Shown: positions 19,213 to 28,555, numbered from the stretch's first letter. The stretch: DNA of 64,000 bases from Paenibacillus pinihumi DSM 23905 = JCM 16419 (GCF_000422505.1 NZ_KE383864.1:850381-914380); one strand, 5' to 3'. The notes: a model not told the origin generated them from the sequence alone. Numbers and translations are program-made.

Positions 19213-19260
19213 AAAAAACTCTTCCTGCGCGAGGCTTGTGCAGCCTGGAAGGAAGAGTTT
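19213..19260 (-). terminator. Terminator after the aadK-like gene
   Basis: On the minus strand AAACTCTTCC pairs with GGAAGAGTTT, with an inner AGGCT/AGCCT stem, and is followed by a T run. It starts about 35 bases past the stop at 19296. Confidence 0.85.
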
Positions 19261-19295
19261 GTGAAATCGATTTTATTTTATTTTATTATACTGTG

Positions 19296-20159
19296 CTATT
19301 CATCCCAACTCTTTGCGTCTGCTTCCGGCGGCAAGACACGTACCTTTTGAATATAGGCCGTAACCTCGCGTTCCTCGTGTGCAGGGTAATCATAGCCCAA
19401 GCGATCTGCAAGCGGAACCGCGATCTTGCGAATGAAATCCCCTGCCTCAAACAGTTTGTTCCATTGCTCATCCGGGTCAGCTCCTACATAAAGAGAAATA
19501 TACTCCTGGTAAAGCTCAGGCTCCAGAAAGCGTTTGAACCATTTGCCGGTGGCCCCGGTATTGATGCTCCAATCATGTTGAATACCGATATGCCACTCTA
19601 CCAGGAAACGAAGCGACTCCATGAAATAACGGTCGTAAAGCTCCTTTACCCGCGGCATCTCATCCCGCCAAAGTTCCTTGGCAATGTAAACCTGCAGCCA
19701 CCATAATTCAATGACATGCAAATCCCACAGCTCCCTGGCAGGCCTTTTGATCAGGTAAGACCGGTCGCTTGGCTCCGGCAGCCCTAGATTCAGACCATCC
19801 TTGTCGAGCAAGACCTTGCATAACGAATCCTCGTAAACCTCACGCACTTGATTAAGATCTTTGAAGCTCAAATCAATTCTGACACTGTCCTTAAACTGCA
19901 TCATAAAGATCGACATGCCGTCTTCAAAATACTCATACTGGACAACCACCCGCTCTCCAAACCGGTCAATCCAGCTCCGGTCCGAATTGTACGGATGTTC
20001 TTGCAGGTTTGCCAAATAAAAATCGACATCATAATCCTGCATAAAGTCCTTTGGTGCGTTCGGATTCATACGTGAACCGTTAATTACAACGCAGCGAATA
20101 TTCTCGTCCTCACCAGCAAACTGCAACAACTGTGCGAATACCTCTTGTTCATTTCTCAT
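19296..20159 (-). CDS. Aminoglycoside 6-adenylyltransferase (AadK/ANT(6) family)
   Basis: A 287-residue nucleotidyltransferase that transfers AMP to position 6 of streptomycin. CVVINGSRMNPNAPKD and QDYDVDFYLA (near residues 24-48) form the nucleotidyltransferase core with its metal aspartates, and VRIDLSF supplies the third acid. Full length indicates function. GGTGGAGGT upstream favours the ATG at 20159 over a GTG that lies within the ribosome binding site. It is likely a chromosomal intrinsic resistance gene, as in B. subtilis. Confidence 0.9.
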   Translation of the reverse strand: MRNEQEVFAQLLQFAGEDENIRCVVINGSRMNPNAPKDFMQDYDVDFYLANLQEHPYNSDRSWIDRFGERVVVQYEYFEDGMSIFMMQFKDSVRIDLSFKDLNQVREVYEDSLCKVLLDKDGLNLGLPEPSDRSYLIKRPARELWDLHVIELWWLQVYIAKELWRDEMPRVKELYDRYFMESLRFLVEWHIGIQHDWSINTGATGKWFKRFLEPELYQEYISLYVGADPDEQWNKLFEAGDFIRKIAVPLADRLGYDYPAHEEREVTAYIQKVRVLPPEADAKSWDE

Positions 20160-20313
20160 CTTTTGTACCTCCACCTTTTATAAAATGATGTTGTCTGTCC
20201 TGCTGAACAGATGGTGGAGGGCCACGGTTTCGTACCGGACTAGCCTTATGTTAAAAAAGAGCGCCCCATTTTTTCATCATCTTTATTCCTCCGTTTTAAT
20301 TGAATTTCAGCAA

Positions 20314-20868
20314 TTATTTGTTCATCCAGTACCAGTACACTGCTGTTTCCCGGCTTTGCCTGTTTATCCCTTTATAAAGATTCAGATCAATACCGCCAAT
20401 TATGAAGCCGCAGCTTTCGTAAAAGAGGCACGCTTTTACGTTATTGTTTTGCGTCTCCAGCATAATTCCAGGCATCCCATTTCCCCTCGCCCAGTGCTTG
20501 GCCTGTTCGATTAGTGCGCGGCCGACACCGTGCCTTCGGAACGATGAATCGACTTTGATGTCTTCTATGTAAGCGTAATGATTCCAGTTGCGTTTCAAAA
20601 CAATTTGGCCAACGGGCTGTGGATGACTCTCTACAAAGGCCAGATAAACGGATTGATCGGGGTTATCGATATAGTTCGAATAATCCTCTTCCTCACCATC
20701 TTGAGCCAGTTCAACCGTGTAGCTTTTCTCATAGGGCTCGACGGCTTGTACCGTATAGCGGATAGTTTGATCTTTGATTACAAACTCAAGGAAGGAGTCT
20801 ACGATAAAAGCATCGTTGATCTCCAGTTTACAGCCCAAGTCATGAGCTGTCATTTTTCGGATATGCAT
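20314..20868 (-). CDS. GNAT acetyltransferase resembling streptothricin N-acetyltransferase SatA
   Basis: A 184-residue GNAT enzyme. Acetyl-CoA binding is marked by DIKVDSSFRRHGVGRALIEQA (motif A; the second half RRHGVG holds the pyrophosphate loop), followed by LETQNNNVKACLFYESCGF. The C-terminal DLNLYKGINRQSRETAVYWYW matches the SatA/YyaR family, which acetylates the beta-lysine of streptothricin. The start at 20868 is chosen for the AGGGG upstream. It lies just upstream of the aadK-like gene on the same strand. Confidence 0.82.
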   Translation of the reverse strand: MHIRKMTAHDLGCKLEINDAFIVDSFLEFVIKDQTIRYTVQAVEPYEKSYTVELAQDGEEEDYSNYIDNPDQSVYLAFVESHPQPVGQIVLKRNWNHYAYIEDIKVDSSFRRHGVGRALIEQAKHWARGNGMPGIMLETQNNNVKACLFYESCGFIIGGIDLNLYKGINRQSRETAVYWYWMNK

Positions 20869-21001
20869 GATTTCAGTGCCCCTTTTTGGCCTGCGGGCAC
20901 GCATTTTTGTTACGTGCCTTTATTCTAAAGTGTATCATCCCTATCCGATTATCTCAATGAAAGAAACATCTTCCTTTTCCATATAAAAACCAAATCATAA
21001 T

Positions 21002-21036
21002 AAAAACAGCTTCCCGTCTGAGGGACGGGAAGCTGT
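21002..21036 (-). terminator. Terminator after a 28-residue peptide gene
   Basis: On the minus strand CACAGCTTCCCGTC, a 4-base loop and GACGGGAAGCTG are followed by TTTTTATT. It sits eight bases past the stop of the small gene at 21044-21130. Confidence 0.85.
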
Positions 21037-21043
21037 GAATGCA

Positions 21044-21130
21044 TCAGTGATTATTGCCTGATCCATTGCTTTTTTTGTCTTTGGTTTTGGTCGTTGTATT
21101 TTTATTTGCATGCCCCTGCTGCTTAGCCAT
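21044..21130 (-). CDS. Small basic, hydrophilic peptide (28 residues), possibly spore-associated
   Basis: Encodes MAKQQGHANKNTTTK, then TKDKKSNGSGNNH: rich in K, N, T and G, with no hydrophobic core. AAAGGAGG lies upstream of the ATG and a strong terminator follows the stop at once, so this is a complete small gene. Such composition is typical of minor small acid-soluble spore proteins, but I cannot match it to a named one. The neighbouring small genes (21282-21700) are also spore-coat-like. Confidence 0.6.
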   Translation of the reverse strand: MAKQQGHANKNTTTKTKDKKSNGSGNNH

Positions 21131-21281
21131 GATCGCTTCGCCTCCTTTGCACCATTAGCGTGTGCCGGAGTCGGAAGGATTATGATTCATCATTTCGGCC
21201 AGTTTTTGCCGTAGAGCAATGATATGAATCTATAACGGAGGTGCAGCAGTATAGCCAAAACCAAGGGCAAAAGCAAATCCC

Positions 21282-21491
21282 GTGTCAAAACATATAAAAA
21301 GAGAGCCGGAGAATCCGGCCATTATCGAATATTTTAAAGGTAAAATCGGTCAGACTGTCACTGTCGAGACTCCTGCGGGAACAGTCAGCGGCGTTGTATT
21401 AATTGTAGGAACAGATGTCATTCAGTTTCAGGAGCCAACCGGAGATATTGTACTTGTACTGGCTTCACAAATTAATGCCGTGTATCAATGA
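21282..21491 (+). CDS. Small DUF2642-like protein
   Basis: A 69-residue protein with KGKIGQTVTVETPAGTVSGVVLIVG, then VIQFQEPTGDIVLVLASQINAVY: an Sm-like beta-rich pattern seen in DUF2642 proteins, often linked to the spore coat. The only usable start in frame is the GTG at 21282, which has a weak ribosome binding site. A much stronger GGAGGTG lies about 40 bases upstream in front of an ATA codon in another frame, so the translation signal is unclear. A paralogue follows 15 bases downstream. Confidence 0.65.
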   Translation: MSKHIKREPENPAIIEYFKGKIGQTVTVETPAGTVSGVVLIVGTDVIQFQEPTGDIVLVLASQINAVYQ

Positions 21492-21505
21492 CAGGAGGGG
21501 ATGAC

Positions 21506-21700
21506 ATGAATTTTGAGCAATTGCTTTCCGGCAATATCGGGCGCTCCATTGAGGTTTTTCTGAGCAGCAATTATTATACAGGCGATCTGCTATCCGTGGG
21601 CAACGGCCTCTTCACCGTTCTCGTTACTGCTCCATCCTACCAGACGCCGACTGAGCAGGTAAAGCTTTTACCAGCCAGGTTTCCTTTGTCCGGATATTGA
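21506..21700 (+). CDS. Small DUF2642-like protein, second copy
   Basis: A 64-residue protein (MNFEQLLSGNIGRSIEVFLS at the start, SVGNGLFTVLVTAP in the middle) with the same G(K/N)IG..(V/I)EV.. beta pattern as the preceding protein, so the pair are probable paralogues. ACAGGAGGGGATGAC precedes the ATG at 21506 at good spacing. The role is unknown; a spore-surface role is suggested by the family. Confidence 0.7.
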   Translation: MNFEQLLSGNIGRSIEVFLSSNYYTGDLLSVGNGLFTVLVTAPSYQTPTEQVKLLPARFPLSGY

Positions 21701-21738
21701 CTTAAGCTTTCGTGCAAAAGGAAATACGTTTAGCGGCC

Positions 21739-23034
21739 TTAACGCTTCTCTAGCTCTGTAAAGCTGGCAAGTGCCCACAGCTTCCAGGCAGCATAGGCTC
21801 CTGCATGCTTCAGGGTCATGCTCGAGGCGCGCAGGCGGCGGTGATACAGGCAGTGGGGAATATATGCGGCTTCATGGCTTCGCAATATGCGGATCAGCAT
21901 TTCCATATCTTCATAGAGCCTGCCGTAAAAAGGGTCTGCACATCGCCAGCCCCCTTCCTGCCGCAGGGCAGCTGTGCGGTAAAGCCTTGGTATGAGAGGC
22001 ATGGCTGTCTCCAGCAGCTGCCTGCCATCCTTAAGCGGCGCAGGCACATGAATGTCCCGGAATACAAGCTGATCTTGGCTGCGCTCATGCCATTGGCCGT
22101 GATTTCCGTATATTAAAGCGGTGTTGTCCTCAGAAGCTGATACCGCTTCGACAAGCCGGGCAATGGAGTCAACAGGCAGCCAGTCATCAGCATCAAGCTC
22201 CAGCAGCCAGCTTCCCCGCGCATATTCTAGAGCTGTATTGAGCGATGCGGCTTTTCCCCGGTTATGCTCATGACGTATTACCGATATCTGTGCCGAGGCC
22301 GGGACCAAACGATGAATAGCTGCATCTGTTCCGTCATCGGAGGCGTCATCAATAATGATCAGCTCCCACTCCCTGCATGACTGCTTGCATACACTCCGTA
22401 TCGCCCAAGGCAAATGAGCCGCTGCATTATAAGCGCAAATAACAATGGATATAAGTGGTTTGAAATCTGTCTCCTGAGCTGCCGGAGCGTCCAGCAAGGG
22501 AGACACAGCTTCCCATTCCTCGCGTCGTCGCTGCCAGGAAGGAGGCTGCTGGGGAGCCGGCCGGAAACTATCACTGGACAGCACATGTCCCGGGCAAATG
22601 GAACGAATCTGAACATACTTGTCATAATCGGTATAGTGATTGAAGGGCAAATCACTCTCATCTGCAAATCCGGACAGTTCTCCACAGGCCAGCGCACTGC
22701 GGGTCCATATCGTAACAGCCTGAGGCGGTGCAGGCTCTTGAGTGCCTGACGACGCCGGGAGGCTGGATTGAATGCGCAGCCATTCCAGTCCCTTCTCCTT
22801 CATTAGTTCCATCCAGCCCGACAGCTCAGCCCGGAAGGAACGCAGCAATTCCATCCCTGAGGGCAGCGTCACCATGTATTTCAATTCCTTACGCTGTTTT
22901 AAATATTGGTTCAACTTGCCGCCGGCAGGTTGCGTGAGCGGTACCACCTCGGCATCTGGCAGCAGAAGCTCTGCTGTACGTACGGTTAGACGCGCGGCTG
23001 GCGTCTGGCTATCATTCAGCACAAAGACAATCAT
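21739..23034 (-). CDS. GT2 glycosyltransferase with an N-terminal extension
   Basis: A 431-residue protein. Residues 1-190 are an extension without a recognised domain. From about 195 a GT-A fold begins with ISIVICAYNAAAHL; the nucleotide-sugar motifs are IIDDASDDGT, HNRGKAASLN and LELDADDW (DXD). YEDMEM near the C-terminus is the likely catalytic-base region. The acceptor is unknown. It lies divergent to a decayed GT-B glycosyltransferase at 23122, so this was probably once a small glycosylation locus. Confidence 0.85.
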   Translation of the reverse strand: MIVFVLNDSQTPAARLTVRTAELLLPDAEVVPLTQPAGGKLNQYLKQRKELKYMVTLPSGMELLRSFRAELSGWMELMKEKGLEWLRIQSSLPASSGTQEPAPPQAVTIWTRSALACGELSGFADESDLPFNHYTDYDKYVQIRSICPGHVLSSDSFRPAPQQPPSWQRRREEWEAVSPLLDAPAAQETDFKPLISIVICAYNAAAHLPWAIRSVCKQSCREWELIIIDDASDDGTDAAIHRLVPASAQISVIRHEHNRGKAASLNTALEYARGSWLLELDADDWLPVDSIARLVEAVSASEDNTALIYGNHGQWHERSQDQLVFRDIHVPAPLKDGRQLLETAMPLIPRLYRTAALRQEGGWRCADPFYGRLYEDMEMLIRILRSHEAAYIPHCLYHRRLRASSMTLKHAGAYAAWKLWALASFTELEKR

Positions 23035-23121
23035 GATTCAAACCCTTTCTGATCAAGGTAATCGATTGATAATTGTTATGCCGCTGAATGCCGTATCATA
23101 CATGGAGCTGTAAAAAGAATA

Positions 23122-23810
23122 ATGAAACGGAGATGGACAAAAGTGGCAGTCATCTTGTTCCCGCCAATCATCGACTGGGCTTTTATGAAGCAGCGCCCGC
23201 ACCAACTTATGCTTCATCTGGCGCAGGCAGGGCATCATGTTTTCTTTTACAATAAAACCATTGCTGAGAAGGAGAACGAACCGGTTGAGGAAAGGCTTGT
23301 CGTCGTGCACAACCATATGCAATGGCTGCAGGAAACATGGCCTTCTATTCAAAAAGGAGCCTCAGAAGGCTCCTTCGTCTAGTGCTCGCTGCCCAGCTCA
23401 CTGGAACAATAAAGCAGTATAATGTGTATGACTGCTTGGATGAATTTGCAGAACAGACCCCGTATGAGCCGCAAATGATGGAGATGGCTGACAAATTTAT
23501 GCAGGTGCCTAAAATGCTGTTTTTGAGCCATAAGCCGCATCACGAGCTGTCCGGTTATATCCGGAAGCTTTCTGTTCTTCTGATTCCTTTCCTGCCCACT
23601 CCCGCCTCGCTTGCCACTAATCCGGTCAAAGCCTATGAATATTTGGCAAGCGGCAAGCCCGTCGTATCGACTGCACTGCCTGGATGCATGCTCATGCAGC
23701 CGCACGTGGATGTCTGCAGGTCGGGCGCGCAGTTTATTGATACCGTGCTCCTGCGCCTGAGGGACCCGGGAGATTGCGCTGGAACATACGTGGGCCGTGC
23801 GCATCCGTGA
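23122..23810 (+). pseudogene. Decayed GT-B glycosyltransferase
   Basis: The first 86 codons (VILFPPIIDWAFMKQRPHQL, typical of bacterial GT-B proteins) end at a stop at 23380. Similarity resumes in a second frame: VYDCLDEFAEQTPYEP, then LPTPASLATNPVKAYEYLAS and GKPVVSTALP, the family's C-terminal sugar-nucleotide region. Between them more than 100 residues of a usual ~380-residue protein are missing, and the tail is out of frame again. A frameshift plus internal deletions explain this best. Confidence 0.75.
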
Positions 23811-23844
23811 AATCCAGGCATTTATTCCGATATTATAGATGCTG

Positions 23845-24048
23845 CTAAAGAGAGACAATATAAATAGCGAGCAGTATAATACTGGCTGCTGCGGCTATTA
23901 CATAAAACATCGTCAATCTCGTCCATTTCTTTCCCATGTTCTGCCCGTAGGAAGGGCTCGCCTTTTTATTTTCCTGGGAATGTCCCACCAGAAGTGTGGA
24001 CAGGACCGCGATAACAATGACAAAAAAAACAAGTACGTAGCTAATCAT
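23845..24048 (-). CDS. Small membrane protein (67 residues, two TM helices)
   Basis: MISYVLVFFVIVIAVLSTLL is the first TM helix; a polar loop with KKWTR follows, then a second helix (MFYVIAAAASIILLAIYIV). AAAGGGGGAG precedes the ATG at 24048, so the longer frame is rejected. The layout recalls SecG-like small proteins, but I do not recognise the family. Confidence 0.6.
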   Translation of the reverse strand: MISYVLVFFVIVIAVLSTLLVGHSQENKKASPSYGQNMGKKWTRLTMFYVIAAAASIILLAIYIVSL

Positions 24049-24309
24049 TCTTATCTCCCCCTTTTTATCACTACCATAACGGAAATGGACGGTTTCGTAA
24101 CCATCCAATTTGGCAGCATTTATGCCCTCCACTTGCTTGCTTTAATTGCCGCCTGCTTCATATTACCATAATTCCCTTTCAATGAACGAATACATCCGGA
24201 AAATCAGCATAAGCGCAATCGGCTTTTCAGTCATTTGACAGACAAAAGCTTCGTTTCGCTTAGAAATATAAGCCGATTATAAAAGTGAAACTTATACTTT
24301 CTTCTATTT

Positions 24310-24362
24310 AAAAACAGCCAGGGAAGGCAGGCGTTACCGCCGCCCGTTCCCTGGCTTGTTTT
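24310..24362 (-). terminator. Terminator after leuA
   Basis: On the minus strand AGCCAGGGAACGGGC pairs with GCCTGCCTTCCCTGGCT and is followed by GTTTTTA. It lies about 32 bases past the leuA stop, so leuA is monocistronic. Confidence 0.85.
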
Positions 24363-24393
24363 CCGCTATTGGGTTGAAGGACTAATCCTTGGA

Positions 24394-25929
24394 TTACTGG
24401 TGATTGCCCGCATCCAGCAGAGCAGCATTGATGCCATTCAGGAAAGCAAGTGCGCTTGCCTTGATAATATCGGTGTCCATAGCGCGTCCGGAGTACGTTC
24501 TGCCCTGATGTTCCACACGAATATTAACGCGGCCAATCGCTTCCTTGCCTCTGGACAAGCTGTTGATCTTATAATCCTTCAGCTCTACGTCCATGCCTGT
24601 CAGCGATTTGATCACACTATAGAGCGCATCTACCGGCCCATCGCCTACTGCGCTGTCTTTGAATATTTCATCGCCTTTCTTCAGCTTAACCGTCGCTGTC
24701 GGATACAGATCATTGGTAATGACCTGGAAGGAGTCCAGCTCATACAATTGGCTGTTGCTCGTATCGATGGTCCGGTGGTTTGTGACCAGATAGAATACAT
24801 CATGGTCGTACACTTCCTTCTTGGAATCCGCAAGAGCCAGGAATTTTTGGAACAGCTGCTCAAAGTCCTCGGCGTCTCCGGTTTCGAAGCCCATTTTCTC
24901 CACCGTATTTTTGAAAGCATGGCGTCCGGAACGGGCAGTCAAAATCAGCTCCATCTTCTCCGCTCCGACTTCCTCAGGCGACATAATTTCGTATACGTTC
25001 TTGTCTTTCAACAGGCCGTCCTGATGGATCCCGGAAGAATGCGCAAATGCATTTTCCCCGGTAATCGCCTTGTTCACCTGTACGTCCAGGCCCGTCAGAT
25101 GAGTCAGCAGCCTGGATGTTCTCATCAGTTCCTGCGTTTGAATTCCCGTGGTGCATCCGTAGAAGTTCTCTCTCACCTTAAGCCCCATAACCACTTCCTC
25201 CAGGGACGTATTCCCTGCACGCTCGCCCAGGCCGTTAATGGTTACTTCTACTTTCTCCGCACCATTCTTGATCGCACTCAGTGTGTTGGCCGTTGCCATA
25301 CCGAGGTCATTATGGCAGTGAACACTCAGAATGACCTTGTCGTTCAGGTTTTTCAGCCGGTCATTGAGCTTGTAGATCAACTCCCCGAATTGCTCCGGTA
25401 CCGCGTATCCTACTGTATCCGGTACGTTAATGATCGTCGCTCCCGCCTTGACGACAGCCTCGATTGTTTTCCATAAGTATTCGAAATCCGAACGGGACGC
25501 ATCCTCCGTCGAATATTGGACATGCGGCAGCAGTGTTTTGGCATATTTGACTGCATCAACCCCCATTTGCAGGACAGCATCCTTGGAGCGGTTGAACTTT
25601 TTCTCCACGTGGACATTGGACGTTCCCAGCACGATATGGATGAACGGATTTTGTGCCAGCTTGATGCTCTCGTATACGGAGTCGATATCATTTTTGACAG
25701 CACGCGCAAGCGCAGTAATGGAGATGGTATCTCCTACGGTACGAACAATCTCCTGGACGGACTGGAAGTCGCCCGCGGAAGAAGCCGGAAAGCCTGCCTC
25801 AATAATATCAACGTTCAACCGCTTTAATTGCTGAGCGAATTCGATTTTTTGCTGTGTATTCAATTTTGCCCCTGGTACTTGTTCTCCGTCGCGTAAAGTT
25901 GTATCCAATACAATAATTTTTCGTGTCAT
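24394..25929 (-). CDS. leuA: 2-isopropylmalate synthase
   Basis: Condenses acetyl-CoA with 2-oxoisovalerate, the first step of leucine synthesis. The 511-residue protein has the normal length for the leucine-regulated form. The catalytic TIM barrel starts [17 protein letters not shown] and contains the metal motif [14 protein letters not shown] and [13 protein letters not shown]. The C-terminal LeuA dimer/regulatory domain begins near residue 370. TTAGGAGGAG precedes the ATG. A leucine T-box lies upstream and a terminator directly downstream. Confidence 0.97.
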   Translation of the reverse strand: MTRKIIVLDTTLRDGEQVPGAKLNTQQKIEFAQQLKRLNVDIIEAGFPASSAGDFQSVQEIVRTVGDTISITALARAVKNDIDSVYESIKLAQNPFIHIVLGTSNVHVEKKFNRSKDAVLQMGVDAVKYAKTLLPHVQYSTEDASRSDFEYLWKTIEAVVKAGATIINVPDTVGYAVPEQFGELIYKLNDRLKNLNDKVILSVHCHNDLGMATANTLSAIKNGAEKVEVTINGLGERAGNTSLEEVVMGLKVRENFYGCTTGIQTQELMRTSRLLTHLTGLDVQVNKAITGENAFAHSSGIHQDGLLKDKNVYEIMSPEEVGAEKMELILTARSGRHAFKNTVEKMGFETGDAEDFEQLFQKFLALADSKKEVYDHDVFYLVTNHRTIDTSNSQLYELDSFQVITNDLYPTATVKLKKGDEIFKDSAVGDGPVDALYSVIKSLTGMDVELKDYKINSLSRGKEAIGRVNIRVEHQGRTYSGRAMDTDIIKASALAFLNGINAALLDAGNHQ

Positions 25930-26002
25930 GGTTAGTTCTCCTCCTAAGCAAATGTATAGTGTCTATGTCAAAGCGGGGCTGGTTAAACCCGGAATTTAAC
26001 CA

Positions 26003-26250
26003 ACAAAAAAACCCCGTCTCTAATATAGAGACGAGGTTTAACCCGCGGTACCACTCTAATTCATTTCAGCTGAAATGAGCTCAATTCGATGGCTAACACC
26101 ATCTATCCCTGTAACGGTGGAAATCCGTCTTGCCCTACATTATCGGGAAGCTGTTCATAGACGAGTTCAAAATGAACGATACTGCCGCTTCGCACCACCC
26201 AGCGGCTCTCTGAGAGCACATTCACTTCTACTATTTCTAATCATCACATT
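26003..26250 (-). promoter_or_regulatory. T-box riboswitch (tRNA-Leu) controlling leuA
   Basis: On the minus strand the leader contains the canonical AGAGTGGTACCGCGGG T-box, directly followed by a terminator hairpin (CCTCGTCTC pairing with GAGACGGGG, then TTTTTTT, at about 26006-26040). In the stem I region a GAACTCG context presents CTC (26163-26165), a leucine codon, as the specifier. The UGGU bulge fits a tRNA with discriminator A, as in tRNA-Leu. Uncharged tRNA-Leu would stabilise the antiterminator and switch leuA on. Confidence 0.93.
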
Positions 26251-26354
26251 TAATTATTAGTTAACGAAATTATAGGGCAGCCCGCTTTGCTTTGTCAACC
26301 CGAATTGCATTATTTTTTTGGAAGCTTTGGAAAAATGGGCTTATGCCGCCCGTA

Positions 26355-27188
26355 TCAGCCTTTCGTTCCGCCCTGTAGCCCAAAACCCTTGGACATAAAC
26401 CGCTGGGAAAGAATGTACATGATGACAGACGGAATCGCATAGAGCACAGAGAAGGCGGCCAGCTTGCCGTAATCGACCATGCCGTACTGCCCGAAAAACT
26501 GGTACAGCTTGAGCGCAGCGGGGAACTTCTCCGGTGACTGGAGCAGAATGTACGGAACAAAAAAATTGCCCCAGCTTCCCGAAAAAGTAAAAATTGCGAC
26601 GGTACAAATGCCGGGAATCATTAGCGGTGCAACAATTTTTCGCATGGCAACGAAGACTGAAGCCCCATCCACCCATGCCGCCTCCTCCAGATCGCCCGGG
26701 ACCGAGTCCATGAAGTTTTTGAGCATCCAGATGCCATACGGCATGGAAGACGCCACGTAAAATAAAATGACCCCTGCGATATTGTCATACAGCTTGAGAC
26801 TTAGAAACAATTGGTACACCGGGACCATGACGGCTGTAATCGGCAGGGAGGTCATGAACAGAATAGTCAGCATGAACGGCTTTTTATATTTGAGCTGATA
26901 ACGCGAGAGCGGGTAAGCCGCCAGCAGTCCGAGAATGACGACCAGCACCGCCTGGCCGAGCGACATGACGAGCCCGATCAGAAAGGCCCGCTGATTCTCG
27001 CTGCTTGTAATGACGTCGATATAATTGTTCATCGTCAGATTTTGCGGAATTTTGAGCGATTGCATGGCATTCAGGTCGACGGACGCAACCAGCACCCACA
27101 ACAGCGGCAGCAAAAAGGAAATTCCGATCAGGACGAGCACAGTGTACGGCAGAATGCGATAAATCATTTTACGCTGTTTCGTGTTCAT
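26355..27188 (-). CDS. Carbohydrate ABC transporter permease (MalG type)
   Basis: A 277-residue permease with six TM helices and the EAA-loop signature EEAAWVDGASVFVAMRKIVAPL that docks the ATPase. It belongs to the CUT1 MalG family. It starts at 27188 after AAGGAGACTT. It is the last gene of the binding-protein/permease/permease set. No ATPase is encoded here, so a shared MsmX-type ATPase is expected. Confidence 0.92.
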   Translation of the reverse strand: MNTKQRKMIYRILPYTVLVLIGISFLLPLLWVLVASVDLNAMQSLKIPQNLTMNNYIDVITSSENQRAFLIGLVMSLGQAVLVVILGLLAAYPLSRYQLKYKKPFMLTILFMTSLPITAVMVPVYQLFLSLKLYDNIAGVILFYVASSMPYGIWMLKNFMDSVPGDLEEAAWVDGASVFVAMRKIVAPLMIPGICTVAIFTFSGSWGNFFVPYILLQSPEKFPAALKLYQFFGQYGMVDYGKLAAFSVLYAIPSVIMYILSQRFMSKGFGLQGGTKG

Positions 27189-27234
27189 AGGAAGTCTCCT
27201 TGTCATTCATGGAAATCTGTTGGCTTGCTTCCGC

Positions 27235-27360
27235 GGCTCAGAGAAAGGCTGAACAAGCCGCTGTTGTTTGCAGATTTCATGGAATGTTGTTCCCACTTGG
27301 ACGAAACCCGCAAACAAAGGCGGACGCATCCGCTCTTTCACTTCAGCCTTTCTCTAAGCC
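27235..27360. repeat. Nested inverted-repeat element between two permease genes
   Basis: A 19-base arm at 27235-27253 (GGCTCAGAGAAAGGCTGAA) is repeated inverted at 27342-27360 with one mismatch. Inside it, TTGTTTGC (27264-27271) and GCAAACAA (27310-27317) form a second inverted pair. The 126-base unit can fold into a long hairpin in the operon's transcript. It may be a small repeat element or an mRNA-stability/attenuation structure lowering expression of the last gene. Confidence 0.6.
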
Positions 27361-27397
27361 ATCTTTTCACTCAGAAGCATACTTACAAGTCAAACAT

Positions 27398-28285
27398 TTA
27401 TTTCATCGAACGGATATAGAACAGGCTGAGCACGATGCCGATTAGCAGCAGCAGCAAGGAAATCGCCGTGCCATAACCAAGCTGGTAGTTGATAAAGGCC
27501 TGATTGTACATAAAGATGGGCAGTGTTGTGGTTGAGGTTCCCGGCCCGCCCCCTGTCATCGCATAGATAAGGCCGAAGACACCAAGCGTTTGCAGCGTAA
27601 CAAGCATCATGTTGGTCTTAATCGAGTCTTTGATATAGGGGAGAATGATCCGGGTTAAAATCTGCCAGCGCGATGCCCCGTCCACAACGGCAGCCTCTTC
27701 AATCTCGCTCGGCACATCATCCAGCGCCGCCTGGAAGACCAGCATGGAGAAGGCTGTCCCGTGCCAAATATTCGCCAAAATAATCGTCAGCATCGGCACG
27801 GTGAACAGCCAGGTCACTTCAGGCAGCCCGAAGGAAGTAATGATCGCATTGAGCGTGCCGTCATCCCCAAAGAAGCTGTACAAGCATAAGGCACAGACAA
27901 TTTCCGGCGTCACCCAGCCGGCAAGGACGATTGTGCCGATGACCCGTCGAAACAGCTTATTTTTGTGCTTCATCAAGAGGGCAATGAGAAAACCCAGCAC
28001 CTGCTGGCCGATTACTGCTGAACCGAACAGGAAAATGAGTGTATTCCAAATGCTGATCCGTACCGTCGGATCCTGGAACATGCGGGTGTAGTTGTCCAGC
28101 CCGATGAACTTCAGCTCCCTCGCGGATTCCCCGGTCAGAGCCAAATTGGTGAAAGAGTAGAAGAAGGTCAACAGAATCGGATAGATGAAAAACAGCAGCA
28201 TAATCATAATGGAAGGCAGCAAAAAGTATAGCCATGTATACGTGTTTCTTTTCCGATGAGGACTGTTAAGCGCCAGACTGCTCAT
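27398..28285 (-). CDS. Carbohydrate ABC transporter permease (MalF type)
   Basis: A 295-residue permease with six TM helices and the EAA-loop signature EEAAVVDGASRWQILTRIILPY. This is a CUT1 MalF/UgpA-type subunit, partner of the MalG-type permease downstream. The 270-base gap up to the binding-protein gene shows GC-rich inverted stretches but no gene I can support. Confidence 0.92.
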   Translation of the reverse strand: MSSLALNSPHRKRNTYTWLYFLLPSIMIMLLFFIYPILLTFFYSFTNLALTGESARELKFIGLDNYTRMFQDPTVRISIWNTLIFLFGSAVIGQQVLGFLIALLMKHKNKLFRRVIGTIVLAGWVTPEIVCALCLYSFFGDDGTLNAIITSFGLPEVTWLFTVPMLTIILANIWHGTAFSMLVFQAALDDVPSEIEEAAVVDGASRWQILTRIILPYIKDSIKTNMMLVTLQTLGVFGLIYAMTGGGPGTSTTTLPIFMYNQAFINYQLGYGTAISLLLLLIGIVLSLFYIRSMK

Positions 28286-28555
28286 GAAATGTACTCCTTC
28301 CTTATGCCGGACGATACATGAAATGCAAAATGGCGAACAGCATTGAAGGAAAAATAACCTTCATGCTCCGTATACCGGACCCATTTATATAGAGATCAGC
28401 TTGGCCCATTTCACAGTATCAGCGGTTGTATCCTACAGTTTGCCTGTACAGCTTAGCCTTCGGCTGCACATTTTGAGACGCGACTCCGGCGCGCGGATGT
28501 CAGGCCACACGCCGGATGCATACCTCAATTGAATCTGCTTCGCAACTTGCTATGC

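Noticed and set aside
28286-28555. A gene between the binding protein and the first permease
   Set aside because: No frame with a ribosome binding site; only GC-rich inverted stretches are visible.
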